From: Gottfriedia luciferensis | GTDB lineage: Bacteria > Bacillota > Bacilli > Bacillales > Bacillaceae_G | DNA: 64,000 nt | NCBI RefSeq assembly: GCF_001712755.1 | Contig: NZ_MDKC01000036.1 | Location: 1 to 64,000 of the forward strand | Reading direction: 5' to 3' | Shown: positions 37,250 to 46,681 of the stretch, piece by piece | How the letters are laid out: each line of letters opens with the position of its first letter | Numbering within the stretch: the first letter of the stretch is position 1 | Translations under genes and position numbers: made by a program | The notes under the pieces: generated by a model | Seen by the model: the letters and a program-made list of their open reading frames with translations, nothing else | What the model was told of the DNA's origin: nothing | Databases searched by the model: none

Positions 37250-37326
37250 TACAATCACCTCTTAAATTATTGATTAATTAAGCTATTCTATTGAGTGGTA
37301 GAAATTACCTTTAAGTAAAATGATAA

Positions 37327-37354
37327 AAGGTCTGCGGAAACATCCACAGACCTT
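37327..37354 (-). terminator. Terminator of the TauE/SafE gene
   Basis: AAGGTCTG (37327-37334) pairs with CAGACCTT (37347-37354). The minus-strand side continues with TTATCATTTTACTT. Confidence 0.75.
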
Positions 37355-37361
37355 GATTCTT

Positions 37362-38111
37362 TTATACAAATAACTTTAAACTTACTTGAACAATTAATAA
37401 AACAGAAACTGAAATTAATAGAATTCTAGCTAACTTCATTGGAACAAATTCCGCAAATCTTAATCCTACTTGATTACCTACAATTGAAGCAGCAGCCATC
37501 GTCACAGCAATTTTCCATTGGAAGTGACCTGTCATATAAAATATAATAAATGCTGATAAACAACTCCCAAAATTTAATACTCTAGCCAACTGAACTGCAT
37601 TAACATAAGTAAACCCTTTTTTAATAAAATACAAGATTGCAAATGTTGAAGAACCTGGACCAAAGCCCCCATCATAAACACCAATACCCGTCAAAATGCC
37701 CCTATCTAGCAATGTTTGCTTTTCAACACCACTTTTATTCGTAGTTTCATAGTTCCACTTTTTACTTGCAAAAGTTAACCATAATGAACCAGTTAATAAG
37801 ACTAATGCCACAATATTCATTACATGTTCATCTAACATACTCGTTACAAATGCACCAATTCCCCCACCAATGAAAGAAACTAATATAAATTGAAAAATGA
37901 CTGAAGCCTTAAAATCTTTCTTTTTAATTGTATAAAGAATACTACTAAACGACCCTAGACCTGAGGCAAACTTATTTGTGGCAATACCCGTTTGAATAGG
38001 AATGCCAAGAAAAATCATCATCGGGAGTGTAATTAATCCCCCGCCACCTGCTAATGTTCCAACTACTGCTGCACCGATTCCTAAAATAAAAAGTAATAAT
38101 AGTGAGTCCAT
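37362..38111 (-). CDS. TSUP (TauE/SafE) family permease
   Basis: A 249-residue membrane protein with about seven to eight helices and the duplicated glycine-rich motifs of the family: GTLAGGGGLITLPMMIFLGIP near residue 15 and GVYDGGFGPGSS near residue 145. The family exports sulfite, sulfoacetate or other organosulfur anions; substrate unknown here. The ATG at 38111 has GGGAGA upstream; the frame to 38186 adds an implausible N-terminus. Confidence 0.88.
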   Translation of the reverse strand: MDSLLLLFILGIGAAVVGTLAGGGGLITLPMMIFLGIPIQTGIATNKFASGLGSFSSILYTIKKKDFKASVIFQFILVSFIGGGIGAFVTSMLDEHVMNIVALVLLTGSLWLTFASKKWNYETTNKSGVEKQTLLDRGILTGIGVYDGGFGPGSSTFAILYFIKKGFTYVNAVQLARVLNFGSCLSAFIIFYMTGHFQWKIAVTMAAASIVGNQVGLRFAEFVPMKLARILLISVSVLLIVQVSLKLFV

Positions 38112-38746
38112 TTTCCTATCTCCCTTTTTTGCGTCTACCCTTACTATACACAAAATATTCGAAAAAAGGGAAACTAAAGACCTCATTATTTGTGGTTGAT
38201 TATGGAATAGCAGGACTAAGGAGAGAAATTAAAAGAGGATTGGGACTTTATCACTAAAATGAGGAACGTGATAAAACTGCAATTAAGTCAGTACTGCAAA
38301 TAAGTGATAGTAGTCCGCAAATAAGGGAGCTAACTGTGCAATTAAATGAGGAATAGCTGCAAATAAACAGCGAACTGCAATTAAATTTCGAAAATCGCAA
38401 ATAATAACAGCAGAACTGCAATTAAAATTAGAGAATCGCAAATAAAAATAGCAAAACTGCAATTAAAATCCCAAGAATCGCAAATAAGTTAGAAGAATAC
38501 CTATAGTAGTACAGGTATTAAAACGTAATTACCAGGCAGAAATAGCTAAATTTCAACTGGAATAATAGCAAAATCGCTCTAAGTATTCTCTAATCGGATA
38601 AAAAACGATAAAAATATGCTAGTTTACTATAAAGAGTAGCAGTCCCCCCCTCACAAATGAATAATACTGACGAGATACCCCGCATCAACATAAAAAAGAG
38701 CTTGCCCACCCGTCAATTAACCTGACTTATGGACAGCCCTCTATAT
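38112..38746. repeat. Intergenic region with second dispersed element, copy B
   Basis: 635 bp without a gene. From 38262 to 38690 it is homologous, in reverse orientation, to copy A at 14095-14500. Tandem units of 41 bp run at about 38275-38490, each holding AACTGCAATTAAA and then TCGCAAATAA. A hairpin ATACCT/AGGTAT follows (38499-38520), then AT-rich sequence, and the far end GAGATACCCC (38675-38684). At 38645-38651 there is a run of seven C. No coding frame is credible. Confidence 0.65.
38694..38745 (-). terminator. Terminator of glutaminase gene
   Basis: On the minus strand a multi-part stem (GAG/CTC, TGTCCA/TGGGCA, GTCA/TGAC) is followed by TTTTTT. It is imperfect but well placed. Confidence 0.6.
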
Positions 38747-39703
38747 TTAAAAAATACTCAAATTATATCGTGAAGCCAGTAACTCTAATAATTTTATACC
38801 GGCTATACTATTTCCTTTTTCATCAAGTGACGGGCCATAAACACCAATTCCAAATCGGCGAGGTACCGCACCCATAACACCGCCAGAAACACCACTTTTA
38901 GCAGGAATTCCAACTTTAATCGCAAACTCACCCGATGCATTATACATCCCACAAGTAACCATAAAAGTGTTACAAATCTTTGCGATTTTTTCAGGTATAA
39001 GCTGCTTTTTAGAAATTGGATCCCAACCATCAAGCGCGAAAATAAGTCCTATTCTCGCCATTTCTAAACAGTTTATTTCGATTGAACATTGTTTTGTATA
39101 TAAATCTAATAACAATTCAACATCTTCAGTAATAATTCCATGCTCTTTCATAAAGTAGCAAAGCGATCTATTCAAGTGCGCTGTTTCAAATTCAGATGTA
39201 GCAACTTCTTTCGAATAAGAAAGATCTTTATTATCTGTTAAAACTCTCATAAAGTTTAAAAGTCGTTGAAAGCGATCTTTTATACTATGACCTTTAATCA
39301 TACTTGTAACTGCCAAAGCCCCCGCATTAATCATTGGATTTAACGGCTTTCCAGCAGACCTAACTTCTAATTTTGCAATTGAGTTAAACGGATCTCCTGT
39401 AGGCTCCATCCCTACTCGCTCAAATACATAATCTTCGCCACGATCCATTAAAACTAAAGCTAGCGAAATTACCTTCGAAATACTTTGCAAAGTAAAACGA
39501 ATGCTCGTATTTCCAGCCTCAAAATGTCTTCCATCAGGCAAAAACACAGCCAACGATAAATCCTTTTTATTTGCCTTTGCAAGAGCAGGAATATAATTGG
39601 CTACTTTTCCATACGGAATAAACTCTTTTGCCTCTTCAATAAGGGCTTTCAATTCCTCTAAATTGTGTACTTCTTTTTCCTCTCGAAATCCATTCTGCGT
39701 CAT
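38747..39703 (-). CDS. glsA: Glutaminase GlsA
   Basis: A 318-residue serine-dependent glutaminase that hydrolyses glutamine to glutamate and ammonia. It belongs to the beta-lactamase-like fold: Ser74-x-x-Lys77 in LQSISKVIS, then [10 protein letters not shown] and [11 protein letters not shown]. No signal peptide, so it is cytoplasmic. B. subtilis has two (YbgJ and YlaM); I cannot say which is the closer. Codon use is ordinary. It may take part in glutamate supply along with the gltB product. Confidence 0.95.
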   Translation of the reverse strand: MTQNGFREEKEVHNLEELKALIEEAKEFIPYGKVANYIPALAKANKKDLSLAVFLPDGRHFEAGNTSIRFTLQSISKVISLALVLMDRGEDYVFERVGMEPTGDPFNSIAKLEVRSAGKPLNPMINAGALAVTSMIKGHSIKDRFQRLLNFMRVLTDNKDLSYSKEVATSEFETAHLNRSLCYFMKEHGIITEDVELLLDLYTKQCSIEINCLEMARIGLIFALDGWDPISKKQLIPEKIAKICNTFMVTCGMYNASGEFAIKVGIPAKSGVSGGVMGAVPRRFGIGVYGPSLDEKGNSIAGIKLLELLASRYNLSIF

Positions 39704-39804
39704 AAAATCACCTATTTATTTAATTTTTAAGGGAAAAGACCTTCCCAAAATCACTTTATAAGATTATTCCTACAACTATTAACTACCTACTCTTCACGTT
39801 TTTC

Positions 39805-41724
39805 TTATCTACTTCTTCTACTAGATCTGCCTTCATTTCTTGATTTCCCTGCACTTCTTGATCTTCCAACACTTTCTGTTCTTTCGCCTCTTCTAGAATT
39901 CCCCGCATTTCCTGGTCTTTCCGCTCTACCGGCATTTCTCAGTCTATCTCCCCTGCTTGCAGTTCCTGCTCTTTCTGCTCTGCCTGCATTTCCCGTTCTT
40001 TCCGCTCTGCCTGCATTTCCCGCTCTTTCTGCTCTGCCTGCATTTCCTGTTCTTTCTGCTCTGCCTGCATTTCCTGTTCTTTCTGCTCTGCCTGCATTTC
40101 CTGTTCTTTCCGCTCTGCCTGCATTTCCCGTTCTTTCCGCTCTACCTGCATTTCCCGTTCTTTCTACTCTGCCTGCATTTCCTGTTCTTTCTGGCCTGCC
40201 TGCATTTCCTGTTCTTTCTGCTCTGCCTGCATTTCCTGTTCTTTCTGCTCTGCCTGCATTTCCTGTTCTTTCTGCTCTGCCTGCATTTCCTGTTCTTTCT
40301 GCTCTGCCTGCATTTCCTGTTCTTTCTGCTCTGCCTACATTTCCTGTTCTTTCCGCTCTGCCTGCATTTCCCGTTCTTTCTGCTCTGCCTGCATTTCCCG
40401 TCCTTTCTGCTCTGCCTGCATTTCCTGTTCTTTCCGCTCTACCTGCATTTCTTGTTCTTTCTTCTCTACCTGCATTTCCTGTTCTTTCTTCTCTACCTGC
40501 ATTTCCTGTTCTTTCCGCTCTACCTGCATTTCTTGTTCTTTCTTCCCTACCTGCAATTCTTGTTCTTTCTGCTCTACCTACATTTTCTGTTCTATCCGCT
40601 CTGTCTGAACGTTCTCCTCTTTCCATTTCAATTCTCTTAATTGAAAGATTAAGTTCTTTTTCAATTACTCTCATATCTTGAAAATCTTTTGGAGTAGCAA
40701 ATGTAATCGCAATACCAGTATCTCCTGCTCGTCCTGTTCTACCAATTCGATGTACATAACTTTCTGTATCCAATGGTATATCATAGTTGAACACGTGAGT
40801 AACACCTTCGACATCAATTCCTCTGGCTGCTACATCTGTTGCAACTAGATATTGTATTTTAGCTTCGCGGAACAATTTCATAACTTTTTCACGCTTGCCT
40901 TGGGTTAAATCTCCGTGTAGTTCTTCAGATAAAAGACCTTTTCCTTTTAGCTGTTCATTTAATTTATTAGCTCTTCTTTTTGTTCTACAAAAAATGATTG
41001 CTAGAAACGGCTCTGCTTCTTTGATTTGATTCAATAAGGCATTAAGTTTTCCGCGATCTGTTGTTTCAATAATTAATTGTTCAATTTCATCTAGTGTAAT
41101 TCTTTTCGCTTTTACTTTAATAATTTCTGGCTTTTTCATGTAACGCTTTGCAAGTGATTGGATTTGATCTGGCATTGTAGCAGAAAATAATAAAGTTTGT
41201 CTCGATACAGGAGTATGATTGATAATATCTTCTACCTCGTGTAAAAATCCAATATGTAACATTTGGTCTGCTTCATCAAGCACTAGAAAATCAACTTTAT
41301 CTAAATTTATAGTTCCTCTTCTTAAATGGTCTAAAAGTCTACCAGGTGTTGCAATGATTAAATGTGCACCACTTTTTAGTTTACGCGCTTGTTGTTCAAC
41401 ATCTTGTCCGCCGTACACAGCAAGTACTCCAAAATCATCACTAACAATCCTTTTAGCCTCAGCAGTAATTTGAAGAGCCAACTCTCTTGTTGGAGCAACT
41501 ACTAATGCTTGTGTATGAGGTAATTCTAAATTAATTCTTTCAAGGATTGGAAATAAGAATGCAAATGTTTTACCAGTTCCTGTTTGCGCCTGTCCTATTA
41601 AATCCTTCCCTTCAAATACGATTGGAATTGCTTTCTCTTGAATCGGGGTAGGCTCTGTTATCCCTAATTCAGTTAGATACTCAGTTAATTCCTCACTTAA
41701 ACCTAAACTTGAAAATTTATTCAT
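39805..41724 (-). CDS. DEAD-box RNA helicase with long RG-rich nonapeptide tail
   Basis: A 639-residue ATP-dependent RNA helicase. The core (1-370) has all motifs: Q-motif, [36 protein letters not shown] and HRIGRTGR. Residues 375-608 are 26 tandem copies of a nine-residue unit, consensus RAERTGNAG, followed by a 31-residue Arg/Ser tail. The tail is basic, lacks order-promoting residues and probably binds RNA and promotes condensation, as RGG tails do. The core resembles the CshA/DeaD group of cold-shock helicases. The tail is far longer than usual. Confidence 0.93.
   Translation of the reverse strand: MNKFSSLGLSEELTEYLTELGITEPTPIQEKAIPIVFEGKDLIGQAQTGTGKTFAFLFPILERINLELPHTQALVVAPTRELALQITAEAKRIVSDDFGVLAVYGGQDVEQQARKLKSGAHLIIATPGRLLDHLRRGTINLDKVDFLVLDEADQMLHIGFLHEVEDIINHTPVSRQTLLFSATMPDQIQSLAKRYMKKPEIIKVKAKRITLDEIEQLIIETTDRGKLNALLNQIKEAEPFLAIIFCRTKRRANKLNEQLKGKGLLSEELHGDLTQGKREKVMKLFREAKIQYLVATDVAARGIDVEGVTHVFNYDIPLDTESYVHRIGRTGRAGDTGIAITFATPKDFQDMRVIEKELNLSIKRIEMERGERSDRADRTENVGRAERTRIAGREERTRNAGRAERTGNAGREERTGNAGREERTRNAGRAERTGNAGRAERTGNAGRAERTGNAGRAERTGNVGRAERTGNAGRAERTGNAGRAERTGNAGRAERTGNAGRAERTGNAGRPERTGNAGRVERTGNAGRAERTGNAGRAERTGNAGRAERTGNAGRAERTGNAGRAERAGNAGRAERTGNAGRAERAGTASRGDRLRNAGRAERPGNAGNSRRGERTESVGRSRSAGKSRNEGRSSRRSR
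39901..40602 (-). repeat. 27-bp minisatellite inside the helicase gene
   Basis: 702 bp made of 26 tandem 27-bp units that encode RAERTGNAG variants. Several inner units are nearly or fully identical at the DNA level, which points to recent expansion. Because 27 is a multiple of three and the unit has no stop in other frames, long shadow frames appear on both strands here. Confidence 0.95.
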
Positions 41725-42282
41725 TATATTTACCTTACTTTCTATTTTATATCATTATAAATAATAATGGTTGTTTCATATATTTACTCAAAAAACGACT
41801 AATCCATTGTATCACAACGTTTATTAATCTTTTAAAATTATTCTTATATAACTGTATATGTATAATTGATTAAATTTCTTCTGCATCAAGTTATTTTTCA
41901 CAATTCCTTGGTAAAATAATCAATAATTCATTAAAATTTAGGAACCAAAATTTCTATATGTTTTTAAAGAATTAATCTGTTAGTTGATTTTCACTTCAGG
42001 ATTCCCGCTTTCCATGGGGCATGAGCTGAGCCTCATCGTTCCTGCGGGGGTCTCAGGTTTCCCGCATACCTCATAGGAGTCGGGTATTCTTCCGTTCCAA
42101 TCAACATCTTCAAATTTTAATAAAAATGATCTAGAATAATCATTACTTAATTGCCAGTTAAATTAAATAAACTAAGAATAGCAATCACATCATACAAATT
42201 AGCTTTTTAAAAATCTTCATTTTTTCTACAGCATAAAAAAAACGGTAACCTTTTGTAGGTTACCGTTTAACTAGTTATTGTA
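41725..42282. mobile_element. Intergenic region with terminator-associated element, copy 2 (degenerate)
   Basis: 558 bp between the helicase start and the protease gene. The core of the element is recognisable at 41990-42105: TTCCATGGGGC, then GAGCCTCAT, then GGGTCTCAGG, then CATAGGAGTCGGG and CCGTTCCAATCAA, in the same orientation as copies 3 and 4. The outer parts are too diverged to set the left end. The right end (TTTTTTCTACAG, 42223-42234) again abuts a terminator. The rest is AT-rich and holds the helicase upstream region. Confidence 0.65.
42241..42267 (-). terminator. Terminator of the subtilase gene
   Basis: AACGGTAACC pairs with GGTTACCGTT around a 7-nt loop; on the minus strand eight T follow. 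Confidence 0.92.
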
Positions 42283-45200
42283 TTACTCTAATCCAAGTGC
42301 TTGTAAAACATTATCTAATGTTTCACCTTTATACTTTGTCGCTGCTTTTGGTGAATTGTCATTCCATGGATTTTGCATTAGGTAGTTATTGATTACATAT
42401 TGCATATCTTTTGCATCAACAACACCATCATAGTTAATGTCCGCATCACGTTTATTTGTACCCCAATAAGTTTGGATATATAAAGCGTCCTTTACATCAA
42501 TGACATTATCTTTATTTACATCTCCTCCAGGAATATAGTCATAATTCACTGGTTTTGATCCAGCTGTAACTTTTCCGTCTTCTTTTACTCCGATTGTAAA
42601 GTCTTTAGAGAAAGTAAAGTGACCTGGCACATCAATTTTTAATGTAAAATCTTCATCTGTAATTGGTAATCTCGTTCTAAATGCTGATGGTGCTAGACTG
42701 CCAGCGTAACCTAAAGGATCAGATACACCGTATTCTTTACCATTTACGTCTTTCACACTAATTTTTGAACCTGTTTTATTGAAGTCAATTTGTTTCGCCA
42801 TAGGTTCTCCAGCTAACGACATTAATCCTTCAGCTTGAACTTGTGCTCTCATTAATGAATAGGTTGGTGTAATATAGAAATATGGTTGAATTCCTTGTGT
42901 TGTCACAGTAGTATTATCGACATTCGTATAAACAGCGTTAAAGTATCGACTTGAACCTGTTGCACTGTAGAAGTTCATTGGTCCTTTGTAGTATTGGTCT
43001 TTTGCTTTTAATGTTAAGTCTACCAATGATACGTCTCCAGCGATTCCGGCATTTGCTAAATCTCCAGTTGCTGTCGCAGTGATTGTCATTTTAGTTAATG
43101 AACTATTAAATTGAGCAGTTGTATACTGTACATCTAGTTTACCTTTGAATGACGAGTTCGGTTGAACATTCACTAAATTAAGGTACTGACTTGGATAAAG
43201 GAAAGTGAATTCAGCTTTCTTTACATTTGTTTTCACATTTTTTGTTGAGAACGTTAATGTAGTAGATTCACCCATATTTATACGTTGCTTGTCAGCAATA
43301 GCAGTTGTGTATGCAGTTCCTTTTCTAACAAAATATGCATCAATAAAACTACCGTAATTTCTTACAGTTGATTTAGTATAATCTGAGAAATCGTACTCAG
43401 TAATAGCATTAACAACTGGACCAGATGTACTTAATGGTATTTCAGCGTTGAAATTACCTTGTGAGTCTAGTGAAATGCTTTTTTCCTGAGAATTATTAGG
43501 ATTATAATAAGTAAAATTATTGTCAGCCTGAGATGCAGTAATGCCTGCTGCTTTCATCTCGTCTATTTCTTTATCAAATACATTACCTGATACAGTAACT
43601 TTCGTGTCAGTTGGATTAGTAGTTTCGTAAATACCGCCAGCCTTCATATTATTCATTGTTACCTTTGCTTCTTTAACCCCATTGTAAACCGGTGCATCTG
43701 CCGTGAAAGTTTCACCTTTATCGTTTGTGCCTACCATTCTAATTTTATATAATCCTGGATCTAATTCTTTAAGGTCATATGCAATTGGGTTATCTGAATC
43801 ACCAGTTAATGGATAGTATTGACCATTATTCAGAACACCACGGAAATAATACTCAATTTTCTCATCTGCTCCCATTCCATCAGCTGAACCTAAGAATCCA
43901 AACTCTTTGTCTGTTTTTGGATCCACAAGGAAGAAATCAAAATTACGCATATGTGAATTTAATTTGAAGTTTACGCCAATTGACCATCTTGTCGCATTAC
44001 TCGCCGCTTCATATGGCACTGTAAACGCTGGTGGATTACCCGTTAAGTAGTCGATACCTTCTTTTACAGTATGAATAGCAAATGGAATTTTATAAGTATC
44101 ATTAGGATCCTTTTGGTTTGTATATACTACATACCCTTCATATGTTCCAAGCTTTGCTGTTTTAGGAACATTAATTGTCGCATCCATATTTGCACTGCCA
44201 TATCGTTTTACTTTTACAGAAGATTTAACATCTAATGTAACCCCGTTAGCAGAAGCATCTTGATCTGCTCTAGAATCATTTGTATATCGTGCATCCAACG
44301 TTTGGAATTGTACCTTTACATCATATGTTTTATCGACGGAACTCTTATTAAATAACGTGATTGAACGATTATCTGATAAGTCTTTACCAGTAACAGGTTG
44401 TTCACCAAAGCTTAGTGCACCAGTAATGTTTTTTATTTGTTTGATTCCCTTATCTGCTAGAGTTGTAATAGAATTTCCTACTTCTTTTACAGTCGACGTT
44501 TTGTCTTTTACTTGAATTTCCGTCTGAGCATGAACAGCATCATATGGGTTTACACGACCAGCACCAACTTCGTATACACTGTATTTATCAGATAAAGGAT
44601 CTGCTGTGTTCATCAAAGTTGCTTTAATATCTGAAGGTGACATATCAGGATGAGCTTGTTTTAATAATGCTGCTACACCGACAACATTAGGAGTTGCCAT
44701 TGACGTTCCAGATAAACGCTCATATGCGTATTGATAGTTTCCAATTTGATCAACTCCATGCATATAAGAAGGAACAGTAGAGAAAACAGATACCCCAGGT
44801 GCCGTTACTTCTGGTTTAATATCGTATAACACACGGGATGGACCACGTGAGCTAAAAGGCGCTAATTTATCACCAATTGTCACTTGTTGCTTCATATTGC
44901 TAAATGTGAAGCCAAGAAATGTACCTTTAGATGCCCCAACTAAAGGCAATTTAGCAGCTAGGGCACTTCCTTGTGCGTAACTTAGTAAAAATGTTGGAAG
45001 TAAGCCATAGCCATCTCCAAGGTAAACGTCACCTAAAGGAACTTGTGTATCATATAATACAACGGCTTTTGCTCCATGCGCTTTAGCTGTCGAGATAATT
45101 TGAGTAATTCCATAACTACCTCTTTGTGCTAACACCACTTTTCCTTTTACATCGATTGGATCAGAATTACCAGCAGCCCCCATCCAATAACTAGCCTCAC

Positions 45201-46551
45201 CACCAAATGATACATTTACCATTTGTAATGTTTGTCCTTCAAAATCACCTACATTATCAGTTAAACTTTTAGCAGCTAACTTTAAATCTGCAGGTAAATC
45301 ACCTGTTGAAGAATGTAATGCACCCGTAAAACTCGGAATTGAAACAGATGTGTCACTTGCTCCAACTGTAATTGCTAAAGGTGCATTACCAGGAGCACCA
45401 AGTGAATACATTCGATCCCCAGAGTTACCTGCTGCGACAATCGCTGTTACCCCTGCAAGAACAGCATTGTTTACTGCAATACTCGTAGGATATAATGGAT
45501 CATTGTAATTCGCTCCAAGAGACATATTAATAATATCCATTCCATCTGACACTGCTTTATCAATCCCCGCCAAAATAGCTGATGTAGAACCAGATCCATA
45601 TGGGCCTAGTACACGATAAGAATAAAGATCAGCTTCTGGTGCAACACCTTCTACAGCAAAGTCTGCATCATTTTTAGCTTGTCCAGCAATAATTCCAGCT
45701 ACATGAGTTCCGTGTTCAGTATAGTAGGCCTCTCCGTTAGAAGATAATTCTGGCTGGCCAGATTTTTTCCAATCTGCATATGTCGTTTCCATTGGGTCAT
45801 TGTCATTATCAACGAAATCGTATCCACCTTTAAATGCCCCTTTTAAATCTGGATGATTGTAATCAATACCAGTATCAAGAATACCAACTTTTACTCCCTT
45901 GCCTGTAAAACCTTCTTGATGTAATTTTTCAACTCCAGGAAATGTAACCATTGTATGAGTTGCTGCTTGCTTAGTTGTTGATACATCACTGATTGAAGGT
46001 GGCTCAACTTGAACTTGCATATCACTCCAAACAGCTTTTACTGCTTTAGATTTAAGCAGTGATTTTACTTTGTTCGCTGGAAGAGTCATAGAGACCCCAT
46101 TAAATGCTTTTTTATATGAACGTTTAATAGAATATGGATTTTTCTTTGACTTTAATTCACTGCTAAAAATTGTTTTTAAATCTTTTTGGAACGTATCATG
46201 TGACTCGTCCACCTTTGCTTTTGCATCATCCGCTGATAGCGTTACACCATCTGATTCTGCCTCTAAAACCGCAGTCTGCTGTGGCTTCTCCTTAAACTCG
46301 ACAATGACAGAAGTAACCTTGTCACTTGTTTGATCGACTTCAGAAGATAATTGTAGTCCCTCTTTGTCACTTAATTTCAATTGCTTAATTGCCTCACGTT
46401 GCTGCGGAGTAAGATTTGCTAATACTTGTTCAACCTTTGAAGTTGCTTGTGCATGAACTTGTTGTGAAAAGGAACCTGGTGTCATTGTAGTACTGATAAG
46501 TCCTGTTGTTAATGCTAATGTTGTAACATTCCTAAACATTTTCTTTTTCAA
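42283..46551 (-). CDS. Secreted S8 subtilase (Vpr-like) with cohesin- and dockerin-like modules
   Basis: The 1422-residue protein is a secreted serine protease. Signal peptide 1-35, I9 propeptide about 80-185, S8 catalytic domain about 215-690 with Asp226 (GILDTGID), His280 (HGTHVAG) and Ser617 (SGTSMATP), and an inserted PA domain about 440-560. Then come several beta-sandwich modules. Around 1105-1240 one resembles a cohesin (INMGESTTLTFSTKNV then FLYPSQYLNLVNV). At the C-terminus (about 1350-1405) two calcium-binding repeats, DVNKDNVID and DINYDGVVD, have the form of a dockerin type I domain. The start is a TTG after AGGGA. A regulated promoter is shared with the next gene upstream. Confidence 0.9.
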   Translation of the reverse strand: MKKKMFRNVTTLALTTGLISTTMTPGSFSQQVHAQATSKVEQVLANLTPQQREAIKQLKLSDKEGLQLSSEVDQTSDKVTSVIVEFKEKPQQTAVLEAESDGVTLSADDAKAKVDESHDTFQKDLKTIFSSELKSKKNPYSIKRSYKKAFNGVSMTLPANKVKSLLKSKAVKAVWSDMQVQVEPPSISDVSTTKQAATHTMVTFPGVEKLHQEGFTGKGVKVGILDTGIDYNHPDLKGAFKGGYDFVDNDNDPMETTYADWKKSGQPELSSNGEAYYTEHGTHVAGIIAGQAKNDADFAVEGVAPEADLYSYRVLGPYGSGSTSAILAGIDKAVSDGMDIINMSLGANYNDPLYPTSIAVNNAVLAGVTAIVAAGNSGDRMYSLGAPGNAPLAITVGASDTSVSIPSFTGALHSSTGDLPADLKLAAKSLTDNVGDFEGQTLQMVNVSFGGEASYWMGAAGNSDPIDVKGKVVLAQRGSYGITQIISTAKAHGAKAVVLYDTQVPLGDVYLGDGYGLLPTFLLSYAQGSALAAKLPLVGASKGTFLGFTFSNMKQQVTIGDKLAPFSSRGPSRVLYDIKPEVTAPGVSVFSTVPSYMHGVDQIGNYQYAYERLSGTSMATPNVVGVAALLKQAHPDMSPSDIKATLMNTADPLSDKYSVYEVGAGRVNPYDAVHAQTEIQVKDKTSTVKEVGNSITTLADKGIKQIKNITGALSFGEQPVTGKDLSDNRSITLFNKSSVDKTYDVKVQFQTLDARYTNDSRADQDASANGVTLDVKSSVKVKRYGSANMDATINVPKTAKLGTYEGYVVYTNQKDPNDTYKIPFAIHTVKEGIDYLTGNPPAFTVPYEAASNATRWSIGVNFKLNSHMRNFDFFLVDPKTDKEFGFLGSADGMGADEKIEYYFRGVLNNGQYYPLTGDSDNPIAYDLKELDPGLYKIRMVGTNDKGETFTADAPVYNGVKEAKVTMNNMKAGGIYETTNPTDTKVTVSGNVFDKEIDEMKAAGITASQADNNFTYYNPNNSQEKSISLDSQGNFNAEIPLSTSGPVVNAITEYDFSDYTKSTVRNYGSFIDAYFVRKGTAYTTAIADKQRINMGESTTLTFSTKNVKTNVKKAEFTFLYPSQYLNLVNVQPNSSFKGKLDVQYTTAQFNSSLTKMTITATATGDLANAGIAGDVSLVDLTLKAKDQYYKGPMNFYSATGSSRYFNAVYTNVDNTTVTTQGIQPYFYITPTYSLMRAQVQAEGLMSLAGEPMAKQIDFNKTGSKISVKDVNGKEYGVSDPLGYAGSLAPSAFRTRLPITDEDFTLKIDVPGHFTFSKDFTIGVKEDGKVTAGSKPVNYDYIPGGDVNKDNVIDVKDALYIQTYWGTNKRDADINYDGVVDAKDMQYVINNYLMQNPWNDNSPKAATKYKGETLDNVLQALGLE

Positions 46552-46602
46552 CTACTATCCCTACTTTCTTTTCTTAATAAGTTCATTATAATGAAACTTG
46601 AT

Positions 46603-46631
46603 ATAATTTTATTTTCTGAAAATTATGTCAA
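46603..46631 (-). promoter_or_regulatory. Promoter and operator of the subtilase gene
   Basis: Minus-strand TTGACA (46626-46631), 17-bp spacer, AATTAT (46603-46608). The spacer contains the palindrome TTTTCAGAAAA (46612-46622). The whole 50-bp stretch, with ATTATATCAAGT and TTATAATGAA downstream, is nearly repeated before the HTH-TPR regulator. Confidence 0.65.
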
Positions 46632-46681
46632 ATAGTGTTTTTTTTTAAAATTTTTTTCTTCTTCAAACAAATAGAATAGAA

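Noticed and set aside
38275-38490. CRISPR array
   Set aside because: Units are contiguous tandem copies with variable bases inside the unit, not identical repeats separated by unique spacers, and no cas genes are near.
39957-40640. 227-residue open frame on the plus strand, repeating LCLHFLFFL
   Set aside because: It is the antisense reading of the 27-bp minisatellite in the helicase gene. No ribosome site, and no composition expected of a real membrane protein; frames stay open only because the unit lacks stops.
46070-46333. 87-residue plus-strand frame inside the subtilase gene
   Set aside because: Antisense shadow of the propeptide region without ribosome site.
46552-46681. Propeptide gene for the HTH-TPR regulator, downstream of it
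   Set aside because: The 130-bp gap is filled by the protease promoter and has no short frame with ribosome site and signal sequence; none was seen upstream either (47963-48389).
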